A DNA stretch of 64,000 bases, from NCBI GenBank assembly GCA_026874595.1, contig CM049309.1, positions 3,508,076 to 3,572,075 on the forward strand, given 5' to 3'. This document shows positions 27,307-39,724 of this stretch, piece by piece (within the stretch, counting starts at the first letter, position 1; each line of letters opens with the position of its first letter). The notes under the pieces are model-generated. The model was given only the letters and a program-made list of their open reading frames with translations, did not search any database and was not told the DNA's origin. This DNA comes from Sipunculus nudus (taxonomy: Eukaryota; Annelida; Sipuncula; Golfingiida; Sipunculidae). Position numbers and translations under genes: made by a program.

Positions 27307-27554
27307 CAGTATAACCTCGATTTTCTGTATCTCTTTTTTCCCGAAAATATATAGTAAGGAACCAAGATGTACCCCTATTAAATACTTCGCTTCTTTTAAA
27401 ATGAAAATGGGATTTACGATAATAAAAATGAACTGACGAGAGAACGTTACTGTATGCCAGGATGAGCGTATTAATGGAACGTTGATAATGATATGCCTCA
27501 ATTATCCGTACACATATAGTCCCGAAAACTATTCGGATAATCGAGGTTATTCTG
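27307..27554. mobile_element. Pogo/Tigger-type MITE with TA target duplication
   Basis: The left end CAGTATAACCTCGATTTTCT and the right end (reverse complement CAGAATAACCTCGATTATCC) are inverted repeats of about 25 bases with a few mismatches. Similarity continues inward to TTCCCGAAAA/TTTTCGGGAC. Each end is flanked by TA (27305-27306 and 27555-27556), the target duplication of Tc1/mariner-pogo elements. At 248 bases there is no room for a transposase, so it is nonautonomous. Confidence 0.85.
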
Positions 27555-27556
27555 TA

Positions 27557-30121
27557 TTTCCTACAATTATAATGGAATTCAGAGCGTCACACATCAATGG
27601 GTAAAGGAATGTTTAAATCTCATACTTTTCGATTAAAACGCCATCATATCCCCCTGTAAGCCGCATTAATAAATCCCCAGTTACTGTCCTGAAGTGACAG
27701 TATGGTTTGAACTTTCGTGTCTTCAAGTAAACCCTTTATTCTAGATTTTAAACTCCTGCCCAAACTCTCCCCTGCCTGCTGCCTCCCAATATATCATGTG
27801 TACGCAGTGTGTGTGTGACACATCGGGGTAGTGTATGTGTAAGACGCCGCAGGGTTGTGCCAGTAATTCTAAGCTATTATCATCAGTGTTTGACCTCGCG
27901 GACCTGAGCGAGCAGAGGGTGTCGTATTAACAACAACAGATACATGTAAACCCTGGCATGTCTTGATTTATTACATTGTTTCATAACTATGACTTGGCTG
28001 CGGCCGGGTTTAAATTATCACCCTTACCTGGCCTCATTTGATCCTGTTTTCAGTGTTTTTCTACAAGTTTTCCTAATCCGGCGGTGCTAAATCTGTCTAA
28101 GTGACAACGAACAGAAAAGATGCCAGCGGCATTGTTTATGATGTTCCGTATTTTAGACTCGGTCCTTCTGTAGTGCTTGCACTTGCTTCCGCACCATTTT
28201 TTCCTGCACGGACACTAATATGAATGCCTGTATACCAGCGGTAATTTCGAACCTGTAACTTAAGATAGTCTGCCGATCTGTCAGATTGGCAGAGCTTAAA
28301 ATATCGAAAATCTAACTGAATATCTCAAAAATTTTTTTTTTATTTTGACTTCGCTGAATGGCCTATAACTTAAAAATAAAACACATCAGCCGTTGAATAT
28401 ATTTGGTTATACCCTGACCACACTCACCATGTATGAAACAATTTCGTTGTTACTCAAATTGATAACTATTGATAAACCTCTGTTCATGTTTCTTGAATTT
28501 CCGGCTTGCATACAACCATTGGTTATATGATTGACAGCCTGGTCGCAGATGGCTCAGGGTTTGACGGCTGTTATCATAGAGATGGGTTTAGCGGTTTTAT
28601 TTTACGTGTATTTTTTGTTTGATTCCTCACTCGTTGATCCCCTCTGTAGCGCAATATCATTGCAAAAAAAATTAGTCAACTGTGTCCGGAGCGGTTTGGC
28701 GTACGTTTAAAATAGCCAACCGGATTATGCAGTAGTTAGTATGGAAAAATAAATATGTCTTTCTTTAGGGGCAAAACACATGAAAACAATACTTGAAATA
28801 AATCAACACGTATATATGGAACCGTTTGCACATGCATACCTTCATCCCACTCGAGCCACGCCATTATACACGTGGACACGTAGCTCTATAGGGGAATTGG
28901 GAAAAAAACCCACATAGATGTTCCTAATTTTTTGGCGGTCTCACCGTAAATGGACATCATTTTTCTATATGTTTATATAGTTTACAACTGCGCCTAAGAC
29001 AAGTTCAGAAGATTCCATAAGTCATGATGCCTCTGAATTGGTATGCTCCTATAATTGTTTGTGTTTCTTATACTTTCCCTCCCCCGGCGTTTATATCAGG
29101 CGTGTTCCACAAATAATAGATAACTTAGCTATGTTGATATGTGGCTAGTTTTCTTGGAACGAAATGTTAGTTAACCAAGAGACATGTAACAATTAACTAA
29201 GAAAAACATAGGAAACAAAACAAAAATATCCGTTTTCCAGACGAAGATACAGTGTTTCCTGTAAGTCTGAGTGGCTGCGTCCACTAATGATCATGTATGA
29301 GCTGACAGGGCTGTAACAGCCAAACCGAACCAACAACACGGTACACAGGTAGTCAAGCTGAAGTAACATGCCAAACATCATTCTATCAGACCTTACCCAA
29401 ACCCCACATATGTTCTTAATTTAAACCTGTATAGAGGCCTTGCCCCTGACGCAACTTGTATGACATAATGATGTTTACTTGTTACTTGCTTCTGTTTATG
29501 TATCTGGATATTTTACACTGTTTTGTGATTTAGAGGAGTGCCGGGTATTTGTGCGTGTCCAATATTTTATCCTCACTTCCTGGCTCAGAGACAGAGGAGC
29601 ATTTCGTTTATACTCGGGTCCCTCGTTCTCTCAGGCTGTTAATTTGATTACCTCAGGACATAACCTGCTCCTGTCTCTTCTTGTCATTTGTTGCTTGTTA
29701 CTTTTTAATCTTGTCATTGTGTATTACCTGTGATTGTACTCTTCATTATAATGGGGATAAAAAAAAATAATTCGGCGAAAAACATGCTTATCAAATAACC
29801 CCGACAATCATTAGTTTGGCAACACTTTCTACACTTTCTTATTATCAAACTCGTAAAAGGTTGTGTGAAACTACATGTTTTCCTCCGCCAGTATCCTTAT
29901 CAAACTTTGACTTCCACAGAAAGAAAGTGTCATGATTCACCACTCATGGGTGTATCAGAAGTCAGGTCTGCTTTCTGAAACAAAGGCGGTGCCTAATAGC
30001 AGTATGACCTTTGGTTTGACCATATCACAAAAAAAACTCGTTGAATGTTACCTAAGCTTCCGTCAACTTCCTCAAAATACATTCCGAACTTTTGAGTAAA
30101 GATGTTCAAAGAAAAAATAAC
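27557..30121. other. No gene recognised
   Basis: Unique-looking sequence between the pogo-type MITE and the 43-bp minisatellite. The longest open frame is 84 codons (29479-29733), hydrophobic, with no family resemblance that I recognise. Confidence 0.5.
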
Positions 30122-31046
30122 CAAGAATCCCAGTGACCAACCAGTGACGGCAAGACCTCCTGGCAAAGAATCCCAGTGACGGCAAGACCTCCTGGCGAAG
30201 AATCCCAATGACCAACCAGTGACGGCACGACCTCCTGGCGAAGAATCCCAATGACCAACCAGTGACGGCAAGACCTCCTGGCGAAGAATCCCAATGACCA
30301 ACCAGTGACGGCAAGACCTCCTGGCGAAGAATCCCAATGACCAACCAGTGACGACAAGACCTCCTGGCGAAGAATCCCAATGACCAACCAGTGACGGCAA
30401 GGCCTCCTGGCGAAGAATCCCAATGACCAACCAGTATCGGCAAGACCTCCTGGCGAAGAATCCCAATGACCAACCAGTGACGGCAAGACCTCCTGTCGAA
30501 GAATCCCAATGACCAACCAGTGACGGCAAGACCTCCTGGCAAAGAATCCCAGTGACGGCAAGACCTCCTGGCGAAGAATCCCAATGACCAACCAGTGACG
30601 GCACGACCTCCTGGCGAAGAATCCCAATGACCAACCAGTGACGGCAATACCTCCTGGCGAAGAATCCCAATGACCAACCAGTGACGGCAATACCTCCTGG
30701 CGAAGAATCCCAATGACCAACCAGTGACGGCAAGACCTCCTGGCGAAGAATCCCAATGACCAACCAGTGACGACAAGACCTCCTGGCGAAGAATCCCAAT
30801 GACCAACCAGTGACGGCAAGACCTCCTGGCGAAGAATCCCAATGACCAACCAGTGACGGCAATACCTCCTGGCGAAGAATCCCAATGACCAACCAGTGAC
30901 AGCAAGACCTCCTGGCGAAGAATCCTACTGACCAACTAGTGACGGCAAGACCTCCTGGCGAAGAATCCCAATGACCAACCAGTGACGGCAAGACCTCCTG
31001 GCGAAGAATCTCAATGACCAACCAGTGACGGCAAGACCTTCTGGCA
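30122..31046. repeat. 43-bp minisatellite array (~21 copies)
   Basis: The unit is about 43 bases (key pieces GACCTCCTGGCGAAGAATCC and CAATGACCAACCAGTGACGG) and is very homogeneous. Most differences are single substitutions such as GGCAAG/GGCACG/GGCAAT/GACAAG. Two units, at about 30158 and 30534, lack the same 11 bases and are 376 bases apart (eight full units plus one short), so block duplication contributed to growth. Because 43 is not a multiple of three and the unit has no minus-strand stop in any frame, all three minus frames stay open for 259-342 codons. They encode the same 43-residue peptide period (WSLGFFARRSCRH...). This is best read as a minisatellite rather than a gene: no start context, splice sites or domain is visible. 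Confidence 0.92.
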
Positions 31047-31453
31047 CAGATATACTAATGTTTTAGGCTTAGTGAGTGCGGGTATTATAAAGATTGCTAT
31101 CTGGTCATATGCGTGTCTATGGTCACTGTTGTTCACTATTTTCTGTTGTTTTTCTGCGGTTAGAATAGGAGCTCAATACGTCTGAGCGAGATTGACACTT
31201 TAATAGAGTGGGTGTTGGAAGGGCGTCGACATGTTAGTAAGGCACCCGAAAAAGAAACACTATTGAGTTTATCTTCAATTCACTGTATGCATGCTGATTT
31301 TTTTTTATAAACTAGAAAACTCAGGATCTTACTGATTAATTAATTGTAAAAAAGGATATGTATATTCAGTATTCATTTATATGTCGGTACGTCTCCTCAA
31401 GGAATTTAAAAATATATATCATTAAATAAATAGAAGTACAGAAAATTTTCCCT

Positions 31454-31520
31454 GTATATATATATATATATATATATATAATTATATATATGAATTTATA
31501 TATATCTATATTTATATATC
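31454..31520. repeat. Imperfect (TA)n microsatellite
   Basis: A TA run of about 27 bases is followed by interrupted TATA/TTTATA stretches. Confidence 0.9.
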
Positions 31521-34500
31521 CCCAAAGAAATGCCTTATTTGCACACCACCGTTCGCCTATATAGGTGCATTGTTTGCGTACATATTTTCAATTACGTTTA
31601 AGATGATCAAAATTATGTTGCTGAGTTTTGTATACTCAATGTTAAATAAAATATATTTGTTATTTATATTCTAACTCAATCAAAAGTAGTCTCGTAATTT
31701 TTTTTAACTCGGTCTACATATTTCCACTGCCGCATACAGCCACCGGGGTGCTGACGCAGGACCAAGAATCTTCTGACCGAAGAGAGCAAGTTAGTGTTGT
31801 TTTTCCTCCAAGTTTTTGTTTACATATTCGCATTTGCTATTATGACATAAAAAGTCATCCCGGCAATTTGACGACATGGGTTCCTTGTTGTCTTAACTAT
31901 ATTCTCGCCGAAATACCAATCACTTTAATCATTTTCTAATGGGTACGCTTATTGCCCCCTTCTAGAAAAGTCCCCTGGAGGTCGTATATACGAAAATGAC
32001 GGTCTTTGCAAGCGGTTACATAAAATGTAACAGATAACAACAAATGTAACACGCAATAAATCAAGTGTATAGTCAATTTCGTAAAACTAGCCAATTTTCC
32101 GCAAGCCGTATTTATCACGTAAATAAAGGGAACATTTTAATCAAATCATTCTGAAATGTTTAATCCAAGGTTACCTGTTGGTTGATAAATTGTATCACGC
32201 TTTTGAAAATCCATTATTTTATAGGTCAGAGATACGTTACGAGTGGAAAGTCCAGGCAGGATAGATCCAATACAATGAAATCTTATTTCCGCGCAGCAAG
32301 GTGCTCTACACAGCTACGGTAAAAAGCAGGCTCTTTTATAGGGCTGTAAAATGTTATGTCCGTTATCCGTTCGGACTGATCTTAGTCCTTCATGAAAACC
32401 TTTATTTTTTGTAGTATAAAATAGAGTGAGCTTTGCTCCTCTCTCATTTGAAACATGTATTCGTCAGTCGTGTCTATGCTGTGGATGGCAAAAGTTGCCG
32501 TCAGCATTATAATGGATTGTTAGCCACTCTTGTAAAACACATTTAAAAAAAAATATCTATGCTATTTATGGTGTCTCTAGGGCCCATAATTAGTAATAAT
32601 CCGAGATATTGTACTCACTTATCCGGTTTGTATATTTTCCTAATTAAACTTGGATAAATTTTTACAACAAAATAAACTGCAGAATATACCGCAATTTATA
32701 CAATTGTTTAAAATGTGTATTATCATTAATATTTCAGGCATGCATCCTTTCACAATAACTTCCAAACCAGGCTAAACCATTAAAATAATTACAGGTCGCC
32801 CAAGGGTCACAAATTCCCGGTATTAACAGAAAGTCTGACACTAATGTAACTTTTATCCTCAAAAACGCATACACTCGGCGTTAAGGAGATACTAGTACAG
32901 ATTTATTATACTTACTCTAAGTACAGATGTAATTATGTCTTGTGTAAACATTTTACTCTTGCTTTAATTATTTTCTCACCTATACGTTATGCAAAGTGGA
33001 TAGCCGGGATAGACTTTGTAGCTGTATATTGGGTTAAGGTCCAAATTAAATATCAGGTGCAAATCTTACCTGTCACCAATATAGTAAACACAGGGTGTTT
33101 TGGAGAATAAACCGCAATTGAGAGTTCGCGCATAAAGGTCAGAAACTTGGAAATTGGGTTCAGGTCAAACCTTAATATCCATTGTAAATATGTCAACTGT
33201 GTCTGTAACTCGGACCAAAAGCATATTATATAATCAGATTAGTTGATGATATAGCGAGACATGAGCGACAATGGGGATTTGGTCACGGCGTGTATTTGAT
33301 CATTGTAATCAGGCCATGTGCAATCGTAAAAATCAGGTATAAATCGGTTTTCTATGATTATTATTGTATTGTATTGATTATTTTTATTATACCCGAAGGT
33401 ATAAGGTGTTTCAAATCGGTCATATGGTAGATCATAAGCAAGAAAGACATGAGAAAAAATTAAAAAAATGATGGTTTTGCACTCAGGGAAATATAAGGAA
33501 ATTAAAATTCATTTTAATATTTTGACCATCAATTTTATATAGAAATAATTCCATCAACCACTGTAAGCCTTCCTTCCCTATGAGGTTTGGGGTTGGAGGA
33601 TAAATAACCTGTTGAAAATCGTTACTCAGAAGTTCATAACAGTTTCACACATGAGAATAAGGACACTAAAGATATATCGGAAAGGAACATTACAGAAGAA
33701 GAATATTGAACTGGAGACAAACCAAACCATTCAGGAATACAAATGTGATGATGGGTTATCACATTCAGGGCTGAAAATGCAAAATATAACTCGTGGTCAT
33801 CCTCAAAACCTACCCTTTCAATTTTTACGAAGAATAATAATTGAATAAAATAGAAATTGATAATTGTGTTGTTACTTTAAGAGTTAAATGAAGAATAGTA
33901 GTCAAAAATATAATATCAACTGCTGAAAAAAATGATATTTTATACAGGTGCATGATCACTATACTGGAAATAAAAACAAACACATACACATACAATTAAC
34001 TGTCCGGGAAATGTACCAGTTGTACCCTTCAGTAAATGTGGGCTTTGTTGAATTAGCTAAGGGTAAAAACCTTATATCCATTTACACTGCATCCATGTTC
34101 ATGCAAAATACTGTAATATGTAGTGTGGACCTTTAGTTAATTGTATTATATGGTAATATTAGATTAGCATTTAACATTAACACAAGAACAACACATGAAA
34201 CAACATATTCTTTTATAACCAATGGACATATTGGAAGACGGGTACCCTGTTAAATTATATTCTAATGCCTTACTAAAGCAAGATTTTTCTCTACGTTTGT
34301 TGAAATTTATGATAATGTCTTCATTTCAAACACGTGAAAAACTAAGGTATGAAAACCCAGAAAATTGGTTTTATTTCAGACGCAAGGTTTGTTTCCCGTC
34401 GCCACTCAGTCATTCGCATGTGACGTGGAGACAAATCTTTAATGGCGCTGCCCTTCCTTTTGCTCCACGAGAGAGAGAAAAAACAGCATGTAGTGAGGGA

Positions 34501-37500
34501 AGGGTAATTTTAAGGCAAATGTTCGATACTGTGAGTAACAGCCTTCATTTTGATTAAGGAGACGGACTGACGAGCACCCCGCTCCGGACCATCAAATAAG
34601 TTTTAAAGAAAAATAGTGGCATGAATTGTGTCGGTGATAAATCTGCCAGTCTCATTTCCTCCTTGTCTCGGTAAACGATATTGTGCAGCCGTGTACTGAT
34701 AGTGACGTATTGGACAGCCGGCCGAGGTGTTAACCTACTCCGGCCCACATATATTCTATAGCTTACAGTATTTTGACTGTGTATGAGACATCCCAGTAAT
34801 GTATTAATGGGTTAAATTTGTTGAGCAGTCGAGGAAAAAAGAAGCTAGGCCTACCTAGATTTTGATAGTGTTGTGGATTCGCAGTATGTCCGTCTGCATG
34901 TTCATATGCCGTGAAGAATATTCCGACACATTTGGCTCGAGGACTACCGGGGCCATAGAATCAAAGATATCTCGATCTTTTGACAAAAAGCAATTTAAAA
35001 AGAATATAATTAATTTTATTTTCTTTCCGACAAATATATACCCGGGATGTACCAATAGGCTAAGAAATGTACAGGCGTGAGCCCAAACATTGAATAGTCA
35101 TATCTGCCTATGCGTCCTTTGTGTGAACGTCTAATTCAGTGTCCTACTGATAAAGAATTATAAAATGTTAGAATGGATTATAAATATAAATTATAAATGT
35201 GCCATCCCCTTTGAGTCAATATAAATATAGTTAACAATATTTTTACATTCTGCGACATTTTTTTTATTAATTCGATCTTTTGATTCCAGTATATTTTACG
35301 TGGTTTGCTGAAACAATATACATATATTATGAGTTAAAAGCATGATAATTGATTTAGTTACATTAGCACGGGGATCTGAAAAGTGCGGGCGTAACCTGAA
35401 ATTAGGGGGGGGGGGTTTAATCTGATATGCTGCTTGCGGTTTTCGTGGTTGGGGGCTAGGTGGATAACCTGGAACCTTTTGGTGCAACCCTACTGCATAG
35501 AAAAAAAATTATTAAAATTGAAAAAAAGCAGAATTATTGTGAAAAGAAAACCTTGTAGATCCCCCACGCGATTCTCCCTTAGGGTATACGATATATTTAA
35601 AAAAAACTCTTCTACAAACAAGGATAACAATTATGTCATGAATAATGGCTTTCTTTGAGTTGTTGTAGGTGATAAAGAAGGTGTATGGGTTATCAGATAT
35701 GCGTCAAGCCGAGTTAGTAACTCAATCAGCGACAAGCCTGGCAGTGTGGGATACGACGTCGTAGATTGGATTACTGGTACACAACAACGTAAATTAACTG
35801 GAACACTCCGTGTCCTTGTATTGTTTATCAGCCATAGTCGAGAGAATCTTGAAGGGTAACCACTGTTGACTTCCATGTTGTAAAATGAGACAGAACGTAC
35901 TGCCATATTGGACTTATAAGCATTTACCTTTGTTTAAGGCTATATGAATTACTATTGTATATTAATACTGAGCCTAAAAATTATCCGTCCAAATAAACTA
36001 ATAACAAACGATAATTAGTTAAATTAGATAAATATTAGAGATATCACCAAAAAAATTAATCACATATTCAGATATCTTAATTTAAAAACTCGAGATTCTG
36101 ACGAAATGACGGAAGAATAAAGACTGTTTCTGATGAAATTATGTGCACTTTCTTTCTGCACAACTTTCAGTGTAACTTGGTGTTGCAATGCGCTTTGCAG
36201 ATGTCCTTTCTGCTAAAAAATTCATATATTTTCGTTTTATGGCATAAAACTAATTAAACACACAACGGTTACAGTTACCAGTTACTGATGGCCTAACCTG
36301 GGGTTGTCGTTCCTTTAACGTCTACCAGGGGACGCAAGCGTCGTGAATAAATTGCCTGCTAATTGATTGATCCTTGAGTCATGTCGGAGAACCAGCAAAC
36401 GCGGAAATTCCCTCCCATACCGTCGTTTTAGCATAATATTTGCCCTTGTCCGCCCAGAACAACGTTTTTATAATTTTTCAAACATTTCGCAGCATCCCGC
36501 TACCGCTAGAACTCTCTTAAAAGAGAAAGATATGGAACTTGACATTTTGACACGAGGTGTCATACCAAGCCTTCGTCATGTATGAAGATGAACATTAAAA
36601 ATATATAAACACTAGGCCGAAGAATGAAGCCGTCTACAAAAGCTAAGGGATATGCATACGTTTATTTGCATACGGAGGTAAACTTAAAAGCCGGTCCTGT
36701 ATTCAAATTACACTGATTAATTTTCACAATACTCACAAACTGCTGCATGTTCAAAAATGATCTTGCAGAAATGATAGGGTATTCACGTAAACGGAATTCC
36801 TGGAACTGTTAGTAGGTCAAGAATGGTTCTTTTTGTTTTATCCATCTATGTGTAATTTTAACTTAGCGACGTGTTAATTCACTTAATGAAAATTATAAGA
36901 ATGAAACCTTTCTGCGTATTAAATATGCATTCCGAGGGGAATATTTTCAAAGACTGGTATCTAACGCTTTTATCAGATTAATGTCCTGCTACTCTAAGCG
37001 ACTCATTTATATAGGTGGATTGGACAAGTACAACGGACCGATGTAGTTTTGTCTATCAGGTTATATCCTGTCGCCTCTCACAAATATTCAGCGGTATACG
37101 GGTTGTTCGGGACCTGTAATTTAAATATTGATAATGGAATGGACAACAATATATCTGGTCTATATAGCACTGGGAACCAGGTCATCTAGTAGCTTGCAGC
37201 GATATTATTTGTGAATATGCAGCCGTTAATATCATATCAACCCCCCCCCCCCCCGTGTAAAAACATGATTCCTTTTTCGATTCTCCCATGTAAATAATAA
37301 ATAAAACCACGAACAAATAATGATATCAGAGTGATGGCTGCTTATAATATAGTCTTTTACACTAAAGGCTCACATGGCATTGATACGAACACGAATTTGC
37401 TTCACAACAAGGATCAAATATTTGTAACTTGGTCTTAAAGAGAGCCCCGGATATATGATGTATCTGAATGCATGAAACTATGTCCAACATAATTTTTTAT

Positions 37501-37721
37501 GATCTGGTATATTAGCTAGTAACTTAATTATATGATAGGAAGCGAGTGCTACCGAAATGATAAGGAAGCATATTAAAGTGGAGGTGGTAACCTCTACCAA
37601 ATAAATCTTTGGAAAAAAGAAACCGGCAAACGGAACCGCCGCTCCTTTTTTGCGAAGATATATTTTTCTCTTTAGTTAATGAGCTCTATAGGACTGTCGG
37701 AGCCGTAATTGTAATAGCGTG

Positions 37722-37827
37722 CACTATTTAAGCCCTATAAAGATTGCTTATTGGTGTTCTTACCCCGTTCCGTTCACTATTTAAGCCCTATAAAGATTGC
37801 TAATTGGTGTTCTTACCCCATTCCGTT
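37722..37827. repeat. 53-bp direct tandem duplication
   Basis: CACTATTTAAGCCCTATAAA followed by GATTGCT(T/A)ATTGGTGTTC and TTACCCC(G/A)TTCCGTT occurs twice back to back with two differences, indicating a recent slippage or duplication event. Confidence 0.85.
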
Positions 37828-38039
37828 CACATAAATCATTACATTACCACTAATGTAGTACCTGCAACTCTTTTTTTCTAACTTTTTTTCTAAACCGGTA
37901 AACTTTCAAGCAAAGAGCTCCATATATTTTAGTCCCAGAATACGTAGAAAATTTATTTTTTTGGTGGAGGTACAGCTCCAATTTTAAAGTGCTAACTTAA
38001 CTAAGTTTGAACCTCTGTGGAATTCCATTCTGGGTTTGA

Positions 38040-38227
38040 CCATGTGACAGGGCGGTAGCACATGGTGCACCCGTGAAACACGGCGTTGGGTTCTATGCCT
38101 TCCCATAAACCCTACCTCAACTTAGTTGAAACGATCGCGATATATTTTACCTCTCCTCGGTTAAGATTTGAACTCATGATTTCCCGGCTCTTACTTCTGT
38201 AGCCGACCTCTAGACCACACAAGCCGG
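38040..38227 (-). mobile_element. tRNA-derived SINE with intact promoter boxes
   Basis: The minus strand from 38227 reads CCGGCTTGTGTGGTCTAGAG, then GTCGGCTACAGAAGTAAGAG, then CATGAGTTCAAATCTTAACC. TGGTCTAGAGG is a good A box and GAGTTCAAATC a good B box at tRNA-like spacing (about 35 bases), so Pol III could in principle recognise it. The tail continues for about 110 bases to the vicinity of 38040. The tRNA arms are too imperfect for a functional tRNA gene. Confidence 0.65.
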
Positions 38228-39724
38228 TTTACAACATTTGTATGGTATGGCCATCATAAACTCTTTTTATCTTCGCAAAGTGTTGGAAGCTAGAAAAAAA
38301 ATTTAGTGAGTGAGACATTATCATCTCGCCTGCTATGATAAATACCAATGGGTGTTTCAGATTGCTACAACCCCCATGTTAAAAAAAAAACCCATTGTTT
38401 CTCCATCTATCTGGCAGGCAATTTACTTTATCGTATTCATATATTCGTGTTAATAATACCCAGGTATCGCAGCAATTCATTTTCAATTTCCTTTCCTGTA
38501 ACTTTCGAATGTCAAAAAGCGTTTTTTTACGACACTGTTCCAATTATGTTTACAAGTGTAGGCGTCAGAGATGAGTTGTCATAGGAACGGTGCCACAAAA
38601 TAGCTGGCAAATAATCATTTTAGTCTTGAGGTAAAACATAATATGCGACTGTATATATAGAAACTACTGGTGCTTCTGGATGGCTTTTAAACAGGTACGT
38701 GCGATATCGTCCAAACCCAAAGGGAATAATATACGCTTTCATGGCGAAATTTCTTTCACCTACCACAATGGTATTTATACAAAAGATTTAAATCTGATAA
38801 TTCTTACAATATCATCGTTCTTTGATCTCAGAGCTTGATAGAGCGAGATATTACGTTTGAAGGGTTAAGGATGGTTATTTAAGTAGAACTGAAAATAAGA
38901 ATTTCGACATATACCAATTCCGCCTGGGCGACATTTATGTCTTTATACTAAATGTTTTGATCATCGACATTTGGCATAGCTGTAGACGGTAAAAAGAAAG
39001 TCACAATACATCCGTCTGGTATTTAAATGAAAAAATATTGAAATAAAATATAACTAAAGTTGTAAAGAAGTGAACTTTAGCTTTCTTGGCATAAAAACAT
39101 ATTTAGAGTGTGCTCAACACACTAATAAATTTTGAAATTATGTATATCCGGACCTATTTTAAACTTTATCTCGTACACAAAATATTGTTATGATATTATG
39201 TATCAGTTCTTAGCCTATATAAACCTTAATAATAATAAAACTTCATGTATATATATCTAGTCTCATGATACTTTTACCTTCGACGAGTGGCACTAGTATG
39301 TTGAAATCCCTTTAATCCAGCCTACCTGTTACGTATTTAAGAACAGCGGAAAACCAGAAGTAAACTCGGAAGAAGTCAGAGACCTCATATGTACCTCTTA
39401 CATATTTGCAAACTTTGGTATAGTTGCAGTACAGAAAATGTCTGATGGTATACCCCGTCTACAAATGGATCATATGTGAGGTCTGCTCGCGATCACAGAG
39501 GCGTCCCCTTTAATTAGTTAATGGCCCTGGCTGTCGGTTGAGTAAAACATGTTTCCCACCTCACAATGGTGAAAATACTTAAAACACAAGTTGCCCATGG
39601 TTCCTCTAATTTTGACTGAGTGCTCATGTTTTTATTAATTTTATTATTGTTATATATTGTCTGTGAAAATAGTCTATGGCTAATGTTACGGTGTTGAAAA
39701 AATGGACAGAAAATAAAAATTTCA
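38228..39724. other. No gene recognised
   Basis: AT-rich, short open frames only. It separates the SINE at 38.0-38.2 kb from the 157-bp satellite. Confidence 0.5.

Larger units (their letters stand above)
31047..38039. other. No gene recognised apart from microsatellite and small duplication
   Basis: Seven kilobases without a supported gene. The largest open frame (34222-34557, 111 codons plus strand) has no recognisable domain. Homopolymer runs occur at 35406-35415 (G) and 37241-37254 (C). Confidence 0.5.

Noticed and set aside
29993-31021. 342-, 287- and 259-codon minus-strand ORFs with WSLGFFARRSCRH repeats
   Set aside because: They are one 43-bp minisatellite read in three frames. The unit simply lacks stops, with no start context, splice site or domain.
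30122-31046. CRISPR-like array
   Set aside because: Units are contiguous with no variable spacers, and this is a eukaryotic context.
34222-34557. 111-codon plus ORF MDILEDGYPVKL...
   Set aside because: Composition is unremarkable, with no domain, no clear splice sites and no Kozak-type start. Kept only as unassigned sequence.
38160-38227. Functional tRNA gene on the minus strand
   Set aside because: A and B boxes are good, but the acceptor and anticodon stems do not pair properly and a SINE body follows directly.
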